From positions 45,285-109,284 of the forward strand of contig JAQGDQ010000707.1 of the NCBI GenBank assembly GCA_030141605.1: DNA of 64,000 nt, written 5' to 3'. This document shows, in pieces, positions 28,965-41,500 of the stretch. Source of the stretch: Tubiluchus corallicola (taxonomy: Eukaryota; Priapulida; Priapulimorpha; Priapulimorphida; Tubiluchidae). The translations under genes were made by a program, and so were the position numbers. The notes under the pieces were generated by a model. That model ran no database searches. It was given only the letters and a program-made list of their open reading frames with translations, and was not told the DNA's origin. Within the stretch, counting starts at the first letter, position 1; every line of letters begins with the position of its first letter.

Positions 28965-29440
28965 GGCAAAACTATGAAGAGTCCGATTATAAAACTACAC
29001 GTTTATTGAACATCAAACACAATGAATATAGCAGATAGCAATGCCAAGCCCCCAGATCTAACCTGCTCTCCTTCAGCTCCAGACTCAATCCCCTGAGCTG
29101 GGCGCATCACAAGGCTTATATCTCGTGCGCCGAGCTTCGACGCCTCGATTCTGAATCACTTACTCACGTGACACCACTCCTTAACTGGCTTCGTGCCAGC
29201 ATTCATCAACATAATTATCTATCATAGTCTAGCGCTTTTAACATAGTTTAACAGGTCATCTTTTACTATTCAGTCTACCATTGGCATATGCTATTGTACA
29301 TGTTTTCATTCAACTGGCTTTCTTGCCTACCTCTTTATGTAATCTGTTTAGCTAAGGTAACATATAGCTGCTCTACCTCTTTACGTAATTTGTTTTAGCT
29401 AAGGTAACATATAGCTGCTCTTTTGTTATGACAACACGTG
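28965..29440 (-). mobile_element. LTR-like element, reverse orientation
   Basis: On the - strand a TATA-like GAGATATAAGCC (about 29115) precedes a polyA signal in GTTCAATAAACGTG (about 29000). An upstream direct repeat of about 45 bp (AGCTAAGGTAACATATAGCT, twice at 29345-29425) looks like a U3 enhancer repeat. Ends are uncertain (TGGCAAAAC...GACAACA) and no target duplication is seen. Confidence 0.5.
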
Positions 29441-30245
29441 TATAATCTGTCATTTAGCTAATATGCACTTTTCCACATCCATTTTCATGTAGTTCAGCTG
29501 TACAATTCTGAATACTGCTGCAGTTATTTTATTGACATTTATTGCTGACTCAAGCGCACATCCGTACGCAAAGATTCACACACGACGTAAGTACTGATGT
29601 ATGTTATTTAGTTTTTTACCTAAATCAAAAATAGGTAAAATATCGGTATAAATTAAATAACCAACCAAATGGGAGGTGGACAGAAGAAAATCATTTTAAT
29701 TACTCTAAATTTAAATTTATGTTGTATTGTCATCATACTCTTTTGAGTTTTAGATAGTGCTGCCACCTTCAGGTGTTCTTGTTGAAATTGTTAAATCTTT
29801 TTCTTTACTGTTTAAATTTTCATTGGCTTCTACAGTCTTTATGAATGCATAATCTCTAAACCTGTTTTCACACCTAAATGATTTCACCTGTAGTTTTGGT
29901 CACTTGGTTTTCTGTTTTTCAACATGACACTACTTCACTGTTTATGTAGACACTTCGGAATAAAATCTTAAAACTAAATTTCAAGTTTTTTGGTTTCTTC
30001 AAACCAGGAGGCAAGGACAAAAACAAGTTATCGAATCAACCACCTCAGAACTTTCAGCGTGAAATTAATGTTACGCAATGCCGCATATAAATTGCAGTAA
30101 ATGTAGAAATATTAAAAATATTTTCAAGCTACCGAATTTATCGTAGAATTATATATCGTAAAACGGGCTGAATAGCGACAACTTTTACATTCAAACTACC
30201 GTAACGTTTTTTTTTTGTTAGTTTTTGTTCTAAATTGTGTTTGGT
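29441..30245. other. intergenic, nothing recognised
   Basis: AT-rich. No transposon termini, RNA or coding signature was identified. Confidence 0.4.
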
Positions 30246-30420
30246 AGTTGGCCACAATTCAATTCAATTCAATTTATTTATTAACTCCGCTAGAATGATA
30301 AAAATACAGTATCAAGAATATATGCAATATTTCGAAGCAAAGGAGAGGGGCAGCAAAGAACCCGCAAGTTATCAAGTCAGCCACCCTTAAATAGTTATGA
30401 CTAAATAAAATTAATTGTGG
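30246..30420 (-). mobile_element. possible LINE 3' tail
   Basis: (AATTC)n-type AATTCAATTCAATTCAATTT followed by ATTTATTAACTCCGC is typical of the 3' tail of CR1-like elements read on the - strand. No ORF remains. Confidence 0.35.
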
Positions 30421-30886
30421 CATCGTTCTCAATTTAAATTTGTATTCGATTGATGTGTGTATTTGGCAATTAAATCATAGGTATCGTAATACTGTAGAAC
30501 ATATAGTTTAAATAACGAAAGATTTACAATTCTAAAATACCGTGAATCTATCTTCTAACTTAATCTATCTTTTGAAAGTATTGTTTTCGTGATAAAAAAT
30601 CATAATTATATTGTTTTTGATTTAAAAACCAATATTCCTATTAACCTTGTATTTTGGGGTGAATAGGGACAGCCTTATTTCTACTTTTCGTACTCACCTT
30701 GCATTACTTGAGGTGAAAAGGGGCGCAACTTTTAAAAAACGTGTTTGAAAATCATTTACTTTGATATCTAGGACAAATTTACAAAGCTTGGTTAGATAAC
30801 ACTGTTCCTAGGCTATCATCAAACATCAGAATTCGCCATTCCCTCCAATTGACTTCATATCTTAGAACTAAATCCAACATTTTAGG

Positions 30887-30983
30887 ATGGGGGGTAGCTC
30901 CCAAAATTTACTCACTGTATTGTATTGCTTTTGTGTTGTTTTCTTGAATTACACTCCAGCAGGGAGTCGTCTATACGTGCGTG
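30887..30983 (+). CDS. candidate signal-peptide exon of the pentraxin-like gene
   Basis: ATG opens MGGSSQNLLTVLYCFCVVFL, a signal-peptide-like hydrophobic core, and continues to a phase 1 stop-off at GTGCGTG|GTATCA. Phase 1 is what the exon at 32453 needs, and pentraxins are secreted. However, the donor is weak, no homology supports it, and the frame runs on into a 32-bp repeat. Confidence 0.3.
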
Positions 30984-30992
30984 GTATCAGGA

Positions 30993-31150
30993 CATGCTGT
31001 CCCGATTCACCCCGTTACTTATATCAAACTGTCCCGATTCACCCCGTTACTTATATCAAACTGTCCCGATTCACCCCGTTACTTATATCAAACTAAGTCT
31101 AAAACTGCTCAAAAATTCACAAAAATAGAGTGATTTAAAACTGGAAAAAA
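30993..31150. repeat. 32-bp repeat, 3 copies, plus shared flank
   Basis: TGTCCCGATTCACCCCGTTA with CTTATATCAAA is repeated three times and followed by AAGTCTAAAACTGCTCAAAA, as at 27.6 kb. Confidence 0.9.
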
Positions 31151-31254
31151 ATTGTTACGTATTACTAAGGAGAAGTTACTCGGCTGCCAGCTGCAAAATA
31201 ACGACATCTGGCCCACTGATTAGGCCTGTGCAATAAAAGTTTAGACAAGCATTG

Positions 31255-31645
31255 TTTTTTGTGTCACTACTGTGCCTTCAGTTTACAATTACCATGGCAA
31301 CCAACATTGTGTCACTAATGTGCCTTCGGTTTACAATTACCATGGCAACCAACATTGTGTCACTACTGGGCCTTCGGTTTACAATTACCATGGCAACCAA
31401 CATTGTGTCACTACTGTGCCTTTGGTTTACAATTACCATGGCAACCAACATTGTGTCACTACTGTGCCTTCGATTTACAATTACCATGGCAACCAACATT
31501 GTGTACCTACTGTGCCTTCGGTTTACAATTACCATGGCAACCAACATTGTGTCACTACTGCGCCTTCGGTTTGCAATTACCATGGCAACCAACATTGTGT
31601 CACTACTGTGCCTTCGGTTTACAATTACCATGGCAACCAGTATTG
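31255..31645. repeat. 48-bp minisatellite, 8 copies
   Basis: Units of 48 bp combine TGTGTCACTACTGTGCCTTC with GGTTTACAATTACCATGGCA. Because 48 is a multiple of three, frames on both strands stay open across the array. This is not evidence of coding. Confidence 0.93.
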
Positions 31646-32452
31646 ACTACACAATGATATAAAGTCCTTGGTAGATTGGTAGTACTTGCATCCAGGTTGG
31701 TTTATACAATTCTGATAAACTGTACATTGCTTATTCCTGCAATGTAGTTGAAGCTTTAATAACTTCTCTTAGGTTTTGTCCTTATCGCGCCGCTTTACGG
31801 TACATGACTTACCATGAAATTCATTACACAAAATATTACTATTTTTAACGGGAAAACGAAAATATATAAAAGTGTGAAAGCTCTTATAACTAAATGTGAT
31901 TTTTCAATTTTTGTTGTTCCGCCACATTGCAGCACACAACAACAGGACCTTGTATTAAAATTTTATTTTTGGCTCTTGCTTTAGTAAAATTTAGCATGGA
32001 AAGTGTTTATTTTCACACATTGTAGAGTAACTGCATATAAATTGGTAATACTTTGTATGTATATGAATGTGTATGGTAATGTGCATTTGGTGATACTTTT
32101 AATTTCAATAATTGGGTTTCGGCGGTTTACTGCCATCTAAGGTTTTTACATTTACATGAATTTAAATAATTGGTAGTTGACATCATGAATGTATTTTATT
32201 ATATATTACTTAAATAGACAAGTGCAAGTCTCTCTTTTAGATTATGGACCAAGTGTGAAGCCATAGTAACGTGGCTTCAGTAACTAGCAATAGTGTTCTC
32301 CCGGTTACTATTAGTATCTTTTGTAAAATTGTAAATCAGCGTAACTGCGAGTTTTTTGCTTTATCAGTGGCTATCCACAGTCATTAGAAAACATCACTCA
32401 GTTTTTAGTGTTCTTTCAAAGTAGTTAAATTTAGATTATGTTAACTGTATAG
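31646..32452. other. unassigned DNA upstream of the first secure pentraxin exon
   Basis: Unique-looking AT-rich sequence. No exon with the required phase was convincingly identified. Confidence 0.4.
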
Positions 32453-32563
32453 GTACCGATCGATATGATCCCACGAGATTCACATTCCCGAGATATAATT
32501 CCATACAAAGCGATCTAATGCAGTACAAAAGTTTCGTGGAATCTTCTGTGACAGACCTTCAAA
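32453..32563 (+). CDS. pentraxin-like gene, exon with linker (first secure)
   Basis: Encodes TDRYDPTRFTFPRYNSIQSD and then LMQYKSFVESSVTDLQ. Acceptor TGTATAG, donor GTAAGT, phase 1 in and out. No domain match; it lies N-terminal to the pentraxin fold. It is supported mainly by the frame and by good splice sites that join the next exon (A+GT = Ser). Confidence 0.55.
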
Positions 32564-35500
32564 GTAAGTAGACTTGATTAAATTTATACACGTATGAAGC
32601 TGGTTCAAGTAGATCTAACATCTATGCATGTGAACATTTTCAACGTCAGTCGATGTACATGTATAGGCCTAATTAAGATAAAATGTTTAGGCTAAATTCA
32701 TTGAAATTAAAATTAAATACAAGTGTGTTTAATACATACTTACTCTTTTATAGTGTACATAATTTGATACATCTAGTAATACACAAGAATTACGCAAACA
32801 TTGGTACTCCAACAGTACTTCCACGAATAAGTATGTACAGTGCTTATGTGCTGTCCTCATTCATTTTATTATGTTAATATTTTTGTGTGTGTGTGATGAA
32901 CTCGTAGGCAGTTAAGAGCTACCCTTTAAATGAAACTTGCCGCAGATCAACCTAGCAATAAAATTTTACATAAAAGCATTCTGCATGTCCTTATGAAGGT
33001 AACCAGGAAACGTGTATATCCGCATCAAACATCGAGAGGAGCAAAGCAAAAATCTACTTGGAAAGAACCCTCATATCCTAGGACAGAAAGAATCGTTACT
33101 GGATGCGCAAATTTGCAACCAGGACATGAGCTAATCAGCTCGAGTGAATGTCAAGGGTGAATGGGTGTTATCCTAGGACAGAAAGAATCGTCACTGGATT
33201 CGCAAATTTGCAACCAGGACATGGACTAATCAGCTCGAGTGAACGTCAAGGATGAATGGGTGTTATCCTAGGACAGAAAGAATCGTCACTGGATGCGCAA
33301 ATTTGCAACCAGGACATGTGCTAATCAGCTCGAGTGAATGTCAAGGGTGAATGGGTGTTATCCTAGGACAGAAAGAATCGTCACTGGATGTGCAAATTTG
33401 CAACCAGGACATGGGCTAATCAGCTCGAGTGAACGTCAAGGATGAATGGGTGTTATCCTAGGACAGAAAGAATCGTCACTGGATGTGCAAATTTGCAACC
33501 AGGACATGCGCTAATCAGCTCGAGTGAACGTCAAGGATGAATGGGTGTTATCCTAGGACAGAAAGAATCGTCACTGGATGTGCAAATTTGCAACCAGGAC
33601 ATGCGCTAATCAGCTCGAGTGAACGTCAAGGATGAATGGGTGTTATCCTAGGACAGAAAGAATCGTCACTGGATGTGCAAATTTGCAACCAGGACATGCG
33701 CTAATCAGCTCGAGTGAACGTCAAGGATGAATGGGTGTTATCCTAGGACAGAAAGAATCGTCACTGGATGTGCAAATTTGCAACCAGGACACGGGCTAAT
33801 CAGCTCGAGTGAATGTCAAGGATGAATGGGTGTTATCCTAGTATCACCTTTCTTAATTTAAATGCCTATTGTTTCCGTTAATCTTGATCGTATAGTATAA
33901 GGTGACTTAAATCTATATATCGTATAGATTGAATTTAATATGTCCGCTTAATTTCTAATTGCTATAAGGTGAATCCTTCACCTGACTCCGAGAGCTTTGG
34001 ATATCAGTCTAGTAAGCAATGATCGTCTTATCTAAACTTCACCTTGACCTTCGCGTTGTGAGAAAAGGTCTATTTCTCTCAAGTTTCCTAGCGACGCTCC
34101 CGCAATATGAGCGCTAGTTAATTCAAAGCGAACTAATCAGATTCGTATATCGGAAATAGTGTTGCTTGAGTTAAACGCACTGATAACATACATTAACTCA
34201 ATCGTTAAATGTCAAAGAGAATTGCTTTATTGATTTACAATAATTACTGCTTCTAGATAGCTTACAAGATTTAGTCCTTATGCGCTTTTGACGCGTACAA
34301 CTATTTTATAGCTTTCCAAAAGTATCTCTCTGAACAATTCTTCAATTCCTATCACCTAAGGTGTACACTTTACACTTATCCTATAGTACAATGTGAACTT
34401 TGCGAACTACCGATATGCACAGTTAATTCTCAGTTTACCAATATGTTAAGATTACTTAACTCTGCGGATTGACCCAATGTACTCAGTACAATTTGGTCAA
34501 CTCCGATAGTTGATATAAGACTTCTCGTTATCCAGTGCCTAGATTATCCTAGGAACGCAGAAAGATGTCTACGCTGAACTTCCCAAGTCGTCTCGTCTGT
34601 CAAATAGCCCTCCTCGTGTGATTTGCCGCACACACTACACGTGTCTTGTTCCAGTACGATCGAGTGGTACTGGCTGGAACTAGCGCTGGGTTATTCGAAC
34701 CCGGGGCTTATATTCCATCGAAGTAACCTTGCAACAACCTTGCACGATTGCAACGTCGCATGCAACATTTAAGAACGTCGCATGAAACATCAAAATTTAT
34801 GGGACAGTTCGGAGGACATAGTCATCATACGCCCGTAAAACGTATCCGTCCTCTTTCTTCAAGAAACAATGACCTCGCAGAGTTTTCGTTAATTACTAGT
34901 AACTTGTGCATATCGCTCATTATAAACGGTACATCCGTCTCAACCTAATATTAGCTAATTATCCTGAGCATCTTAGAATGTCCTTACGTAAACTTATCGT
35001 TTACTTCTTACAACCTACGCTTTTTACAGTTCATTAAATTCGAGCTTTACAGCTGGGTGAGTTTCCATTGCACCATCTGTAAATTTATTCATGCAATCAG
35101 GGAGCCATGCGACTTCATACCAAAATATCGAAAATCATCGATTTATAAATTTATTCACCACACTAGGACAGAAAGAATCGTCACTGGATGTGCAAATTTG
35201 CAACCAGGACATGAGCTAATCAGCTCGAGTGAACGTCAAGGATGAATGGGTGTTATCCTAGGACAGAAAGAATCATCACTGGATGTGCAAATTTGCAACC
35301 AGGACATGGGCTAATCAGCTCGAGTGAACGTCAAGGATGAATGGGTGTTACCCTAGGACAGAAAGAATCATCACTGGATGTGCAAATTTGCAACCAGGAC
35401 ATGAGCTAATCAGCTCGAGTGAACGTCAAGGATGAATGGGTGTTATCCTAGGACAGAAAGAATCGTCACTGGAAGCCCAAATTTGCAACCAGGACATGGG

Positions 35501-38500
35501 CTAATCAGCTTGAGTGAACGTCAAGGATGAATGGGTGTTATCCTAGGACAGAAAGAATCGTCACTGGATTCGCAAATAGGATATGAGCTAATCAGCTCGA
35601 GTGAACGTCAAGGATGAATGGGTGTTATCCTAGGACAGAAAGAATCGTCACTGGAATTCGCAAATTTGCAACCAGGACATGAGCTAATCAGCTCGAGTGA
35701 ACATCAAGGATGAATGGGTGTTATCCTAGGACAGAAAGAATCGTCACTGGATGCGCAAATTTGCAACCAGGACATGAGCTAATCAGCTCGAGTGAACGTC
35801 AAGGATGAATGGGTGTTATCCTAGGACAGAAAGAATCGTCACTGGATGCGCAAATTTGCAACCAGGACATGAGCTAATCAGCTCGAGTGAATGTCAAGGA
35901 TGAATGGGTGTTATCCTAGGACAGAAAGAATCGTCACTGGATTCGCAAATAGGACATGAGCTAATCAGCTCGAGTGAACGTCAAGGATGAATGGGTGTTA
36001 TCCTAGGACAGAAAGAATCGTCACTGGATTCGCAAATTTGCAACCAGGACATGAGCTAATCAGCTCGAGTGAACATCAAGGATGAATGGGTGTTATCCTA
36101 GGACAGAAAGAATCGTCACTGGATGCGCAAATTTGCAACCAGGACATGAGCTAATCAGCTCGAGTGAACGTCAAGGATGAATGGGTGTTATCCTAGGACA
36201 GAAAGAATCGTCACTGGATGCGCAAATTTGCAACCAGGACATGGGCTAATCAGCTCGAGTGAATGTCAAGGATGAATGGGTGTTATCCTAGGGCAGAAAG
36301 AATCATCACTGGATGTGCAAATTTGCAACCAGGACATGAGCTAATCAGCTCGAGTGAACGTCAAGGATGAATGGGTGTTATCCTAGGACAGAAAGAATCG
36401 TCACTGGATGTGCAAATTTGCAACCAGGACATGGGCTAATCAGCTCGAGTGAACGTCAAGGATGAATGGGTGTTATCCTAGGACAGAAAGAATCGTCACT
36501 GGATGCGCAAATTTGCAACCAGGACATGGGCTAATCAGCTCGAGTGAACGTCAAGGATGAATGGGTGTTATCCTAGGACAGAAAGAATCGTCACTGGATG
36601 CGCAAATTTGCAACCAGGACATGAGCTAATCAGCTCGAGTGAACGTCAAGGATGAATGGGTGTTATCCTAGGACAGAAAGAATCGTCACTGGATGAGCAA
36701 ATTTGCAACCAGGACATCGGCTAATCAGCTCGAGTGAACGTCAAGGATGAATGGGTGTTATCCTAGGACAGAAAAATCGTCACTGTATGCGCAAATTTGC
36801 AACTAGGACATGGGCTAATCAGCTCGAGTGAACGTCAAGGATGAATGGGTGTTATCCTAGGACAGAAAGAATCGTCACTGGATGAGCAAATTTGCAACCA
36901 GGACATCGGCTAATCAGCTCGAGTGAACGTCAAGGATGAATGGGTGTTATCCTAGGACAGAAAGAATTGTCACTGGATGCGCAAATTTGCAACCAGGACA
37001 TGTGAAGACGCTGACACTCAAAGTTGGTAGTCCTACCACTTAAGTCTTGATGGCTGGAAGCCAAATAATACATGTATACATGCTACTTGATGTGGACCTA
37101 ACTAGAAGAAAAACAGTATCTGAATATGGCATATTATATTAAGGTGGTTTGCGTGCAATTATGTGCCCCAATGTATGCTTTGGTTGGGTAATGATCTGGT
37201 TGAACACCACCTCAACGTGATCAGAATCATCAGACTACAAACATTTTAATTCTGTTGTAGGTCTGACTCCAACTTGTACAAACACTACAGGAGAGACCAT
37301 GGTTGTTTTTCCGGAACGTGGTACAGAAGATTATATAAAACTAAATGATGTAATTACTACTGATTTGGACGCCATTACCACATGTATGGTAAGCCTCATT
37401 TCTATAAAAAAAACAGAACATAAAATAAGCTGAGTCTGCTGAAATTTAAAGGGTTTTGCGATGATTTTATCTTAGTCATGGACCTCCACCATGGCTCTGA
37501 AGGGCAAAGAGCCAAAAAGTATATAACAGGTTTCTTAACAAAATGTCGTTAGTTTCTAAGTCCATCAGTCACTGCTTTAAAGAAGAGTCTTAGAAGACAC
37601 CATACATAAATTGCTCTGTCAACTGATTATCAGTCTCACGTTATGTTATTTATCTCTTTATCCATTTAGTCACAAAATAAATTATTTATTTTTCAAATAT
37701 TCTTAAAATACCTACTATATTACACTGCGGGACTACCTAGCTACTGATAGGCCATATAAATCTCAAAACAAACGATATTTTACTAAGTTGTATTCACTCA
37801 GCAGTCTCGAATATTTTTGACAATCTAGTGAACTGAGTGTCTAATATCTATGTTCATAAAGTGGACCATAATGATTTTGTTGATCTAATCTAAATACTAC
37901 ATTCGATTTTTCTTACGTATGACCTAGTGAATAAGTGTAACAGACTGGTAGAGGTACAAGTCTAGTATATATTATTCACAGACACTACGTAACAGACAAC
38001 ATATTATTATCTCCAAAAACACTATACACTAAATGTAATTTTCTAGTGGATGAAAACTGACGTTCCATTTACTGGTGATACTATGGCATTAGATGATGAC
38101 ATTGCACTTATATCATATGGTACCACTACTGGTCCGGATGATGAATCTAACCAGTTTTTAGTCTTAGTTCGAGGAGACGACATTATAGTATTTGTCAACG
38201 GAGAAGAACAGTGAGATTATGCTATGAACTACTAATATAAGATTTCATTTTTACTACAAAAGCTTTTTTGTTCTTTTTTACTTTTTTTAAAACTTGTTAA
38301 AACTTTTTGAAGGAATACAAAAATATCTGGAAGTGTACTGAAACATCATATTGCTGTTACTTTCATTTTGTAAGAGGTTGTAGTTTATTGTTTTCAAACA
38401 GTACAATCTCCCCTGGTATAATATTCTATATGATGCATATAGGGCCATCGTTTGCCGTGTAAGTGTTATGGGTTGTTTCCATTTAGAAGACTAAGTATTA

Positions 38501-41500
38501 TTTTATCACTAAGAGAAACAAAGTGACACTAAGTGACATACCAAATTCTTATAATTTTCAGTTCCTTCATTGTTAACAAATTACCTATAAGTGTACGTAT
38601 TACTGCACTCTCACCAGAAGTTTTTATAATGGAATTCAACTTTAGAGACACCGTTGAATAATGCAAATTTTCTCCACAGACTCCACCTAGTTGCTGCAAC
38701 GACTCTTTATTAATTAAAAAAGTATATTTAATGCTGATATGTTATTTTATTACTGCAGGACAATTACGGGCATTGCAGCCAATCTAAGGGACAATGAATG
38801 GCATTATATTTGCATTGGCTGGTCAGTGGATGGTTCGTTTTGCGTAACAGTGGATGGAATGACAGGTACATCTATATCTAGTACTTGTGTTACAGTTTGT
38901 AGAGCTGACAAACTTCTAACTTCGTTTAAAAACACATTTAACAAAATAAAGCAACAAATTACCACGCCATGGCGTTCTGCTAATCTCCACACTCTCTTTT
39001 TGCTCTCCTCTGCTCCGTTTTCCTAATTTGCCCAACTAGTTCACTAATCAAGCCATATTACATCTATGACTCAAGTACAGCTTAGTCAAGCGCAACACTT
39101 GTGCTATAGTAGTATTGTATAACGTGTATAACAGGTCGATCTGACTTGCGTACCTGCAGCCATCCTGAGTTAATAATACAGTATGTACTTTCAGTTTCTT
39201 CATTATTTTAGTCAAATCTACGCTAGGGGTGAGCATCGAACGTTCGAGTTCGAACATTCGAATCGAATTCGAACCTCGAATTCGATTCGAACGAGTTTTT
39301 TTTTAGTTCGAACTCGATTCGAATCCAAAACTATAAATTCGAATAATTCAGCACTTCAATCACATATGTTCCTGATCATTAAAACGATTGAAACATCATG
39401 CAATTAGCATAATTTAGCTGTGATTTCTGTGCACAACTTTAAACAAATTACTAGTCGTTTTATTGCAGAACAAATTCTAGGGATATGCATGATCTTTGTA
39501 AGACTAATTTTTACTGGTGGTTCGAAAACCTGTTCGAAAATCGTTCAATCTCAGTGCGAATTCGGTTCGCATTCGAAACTCTGAAGTTCGGTTCGATTCG
39601 AATTCGAAAGTCATAAATTCAGTTCGATTCGAATTCGCTTTCTGGTAGAGAATGCTCACCCCTAGTCTACGTGCGTTTTAGTAGCTCTTGCCTCTTGCTT
39701 CTTAAATAACACTTCATGCAGGCTGTACATGTACCACCGACGTTTCACATACAGAAAATAAAGCAAGTAACATATATAAATCAATGAATTTTAAATGTGC
39801 TAATGAATCAAAAGTAAACCACTGAAAGTGCAATAATTAATTCAAAAGATACTTATGCTGTATTTATATGCAAGAATAATGTTAGTCTGTGTTGTGGAGA
39901 TCGCTGGCCTCTATTAGAATTAAATAGAACATTGTAGAATATTCCATTAGAATAATCGTCTTACCTTGTAGAATGTTCTAGAAGGAAACGTCTAGAATGT
40001 TCCCTTGTACCCTATATAAGGCGAAGCAGGCCACTGAGAGGGAGGCACGCAGATTTCGCATGGACGCCACTTACACATTCACTTGTATACCTGTATTTTC
40101 AGATACACTCAAACGTTTTCCAGATTCTCACGTTTAGTGTAATCATTTCGTGTTCCTTCATACTTTTGTGTTGTAGAATTCTCGCTTAATAAACTAGTTT
40201 AATTTGATAAAGTGTTTTCTGGTTTTCTCTACGAGCCTTCCGAGAGAAACAAAACACAGCAGTTTGCAACTATCTGATTACTCAGGTTATTTCACTAGCA
40301 GTAATCCAGCAAAAAAACTAGACACTGCTATGCCAGTGGCTTGTCAGCACCACTTCCGTTAAAGTGGTTGGCCCGCTTGAAACAATAAAGGGAAACCTTA
40401 GTGAGCACAAGCATCAAAACAAACCATAGATAAGAACACGTCACAGTGCCTTTGCATTTAGTCTTTTTGGCACATACTCATGCACTTTGTTTTAACTTAT
40501 TATTCAATGATAGGAATGGGTACATTTACGGGTGCTGGCGCAGGGTCAATACAATCAGGGGGATGTCTGATTTTTGGGCAAGATCAAGACGATGAGGGTG
40601 GCACCTTTGAAGAACGACAGAGCTTTCGAGGATGTGTTACAGATATTACAATATTTGACAGCAAATTACCGGAAAATGAAATAGGTAAATAAACTAAATA
40701 TTCAACTTGAACACAGATGTTCTTTTGTTGCAAACTGTTGTATTTATCGCAAATAATGTGGTAGATTTTTTTCTTATTTACAAACGATGACTCTTACTAT
40801 AATATGCAAAATTTAAACTAATTCTGCCTGGGGTCACTACAGTTCATGTTATAAACTGAAAGGATAGTCAAAGTGTTACAACAGATGAAAATGCAAATCA
40901 GGGTCGCATTTACCTTACATAGGCTAGAGAGACTGAGCCTGGGGCCTCAAAATCTGGTAATAATATAGTATAATTAGTTTATCTTATCTCTCATCTTATC
41001 ACTGTTACAAATCTTTCCTGCGCATACTGTGTTCCAGTTTCTAAATAAGCCTTCAGTAATTTTCCTTGTACTTCTGCAGTTCAGCCAATATCTCTCGATG
41101 GGCCCTGAATTATTCTTTTCTAACAACTTTTGAAGATTAACTTTAATGATGTGAAAAAAAGTGATTATTTCAATTTGATGGCAATTTCTGCCCCAATTGG
41201 CAGAGTAGTAACTTGATCTGTAGACTTTAACAATCAGCTTCTGTATCAGCTAAAGATAAACTAGCAGGTCTATTGTTCTAAAGATTTCCGTGGTTATTTT
41301 AACATTAACCTCTACGCATTTTTTAATTAACTATGGTATTTAGCAATTGTTGTGGAGATCACTGGAATCTATTAGAATTAAATAGAACATTGTAGAATGT
41401 TCCATTAGAATAATCGTCTTACCTTGTAGAATGTTCTAGAAAGAAACGTCTAGAATGTTCCCTGGCACCCTATATAAGGCGAAGCAGGCCGCTGAGACAC

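Larger units (their letters stand above)
38866..40513 (+). other. pentraxin-gene intron carrying a TIR element and a solo LTR
   Basis: The intron holds the elements at 39223-39665 and 39890-40261. The remaining sequence is unremarkable. Confidence 0.7.

Noticed and set aside
31252-31662. Four overlapping open frames with 16-residue repeats
   Set aside because: The 48-bp unit length keeps frames open on both strands at once, which argues against selection for any one.
33075-37003. CRISPR-like array
   Set aside because: The 95-bp units are contiguous with no unique spacers, and the host is an animal genome. The same applies to the 32-, 52- and 57-bp arrays.
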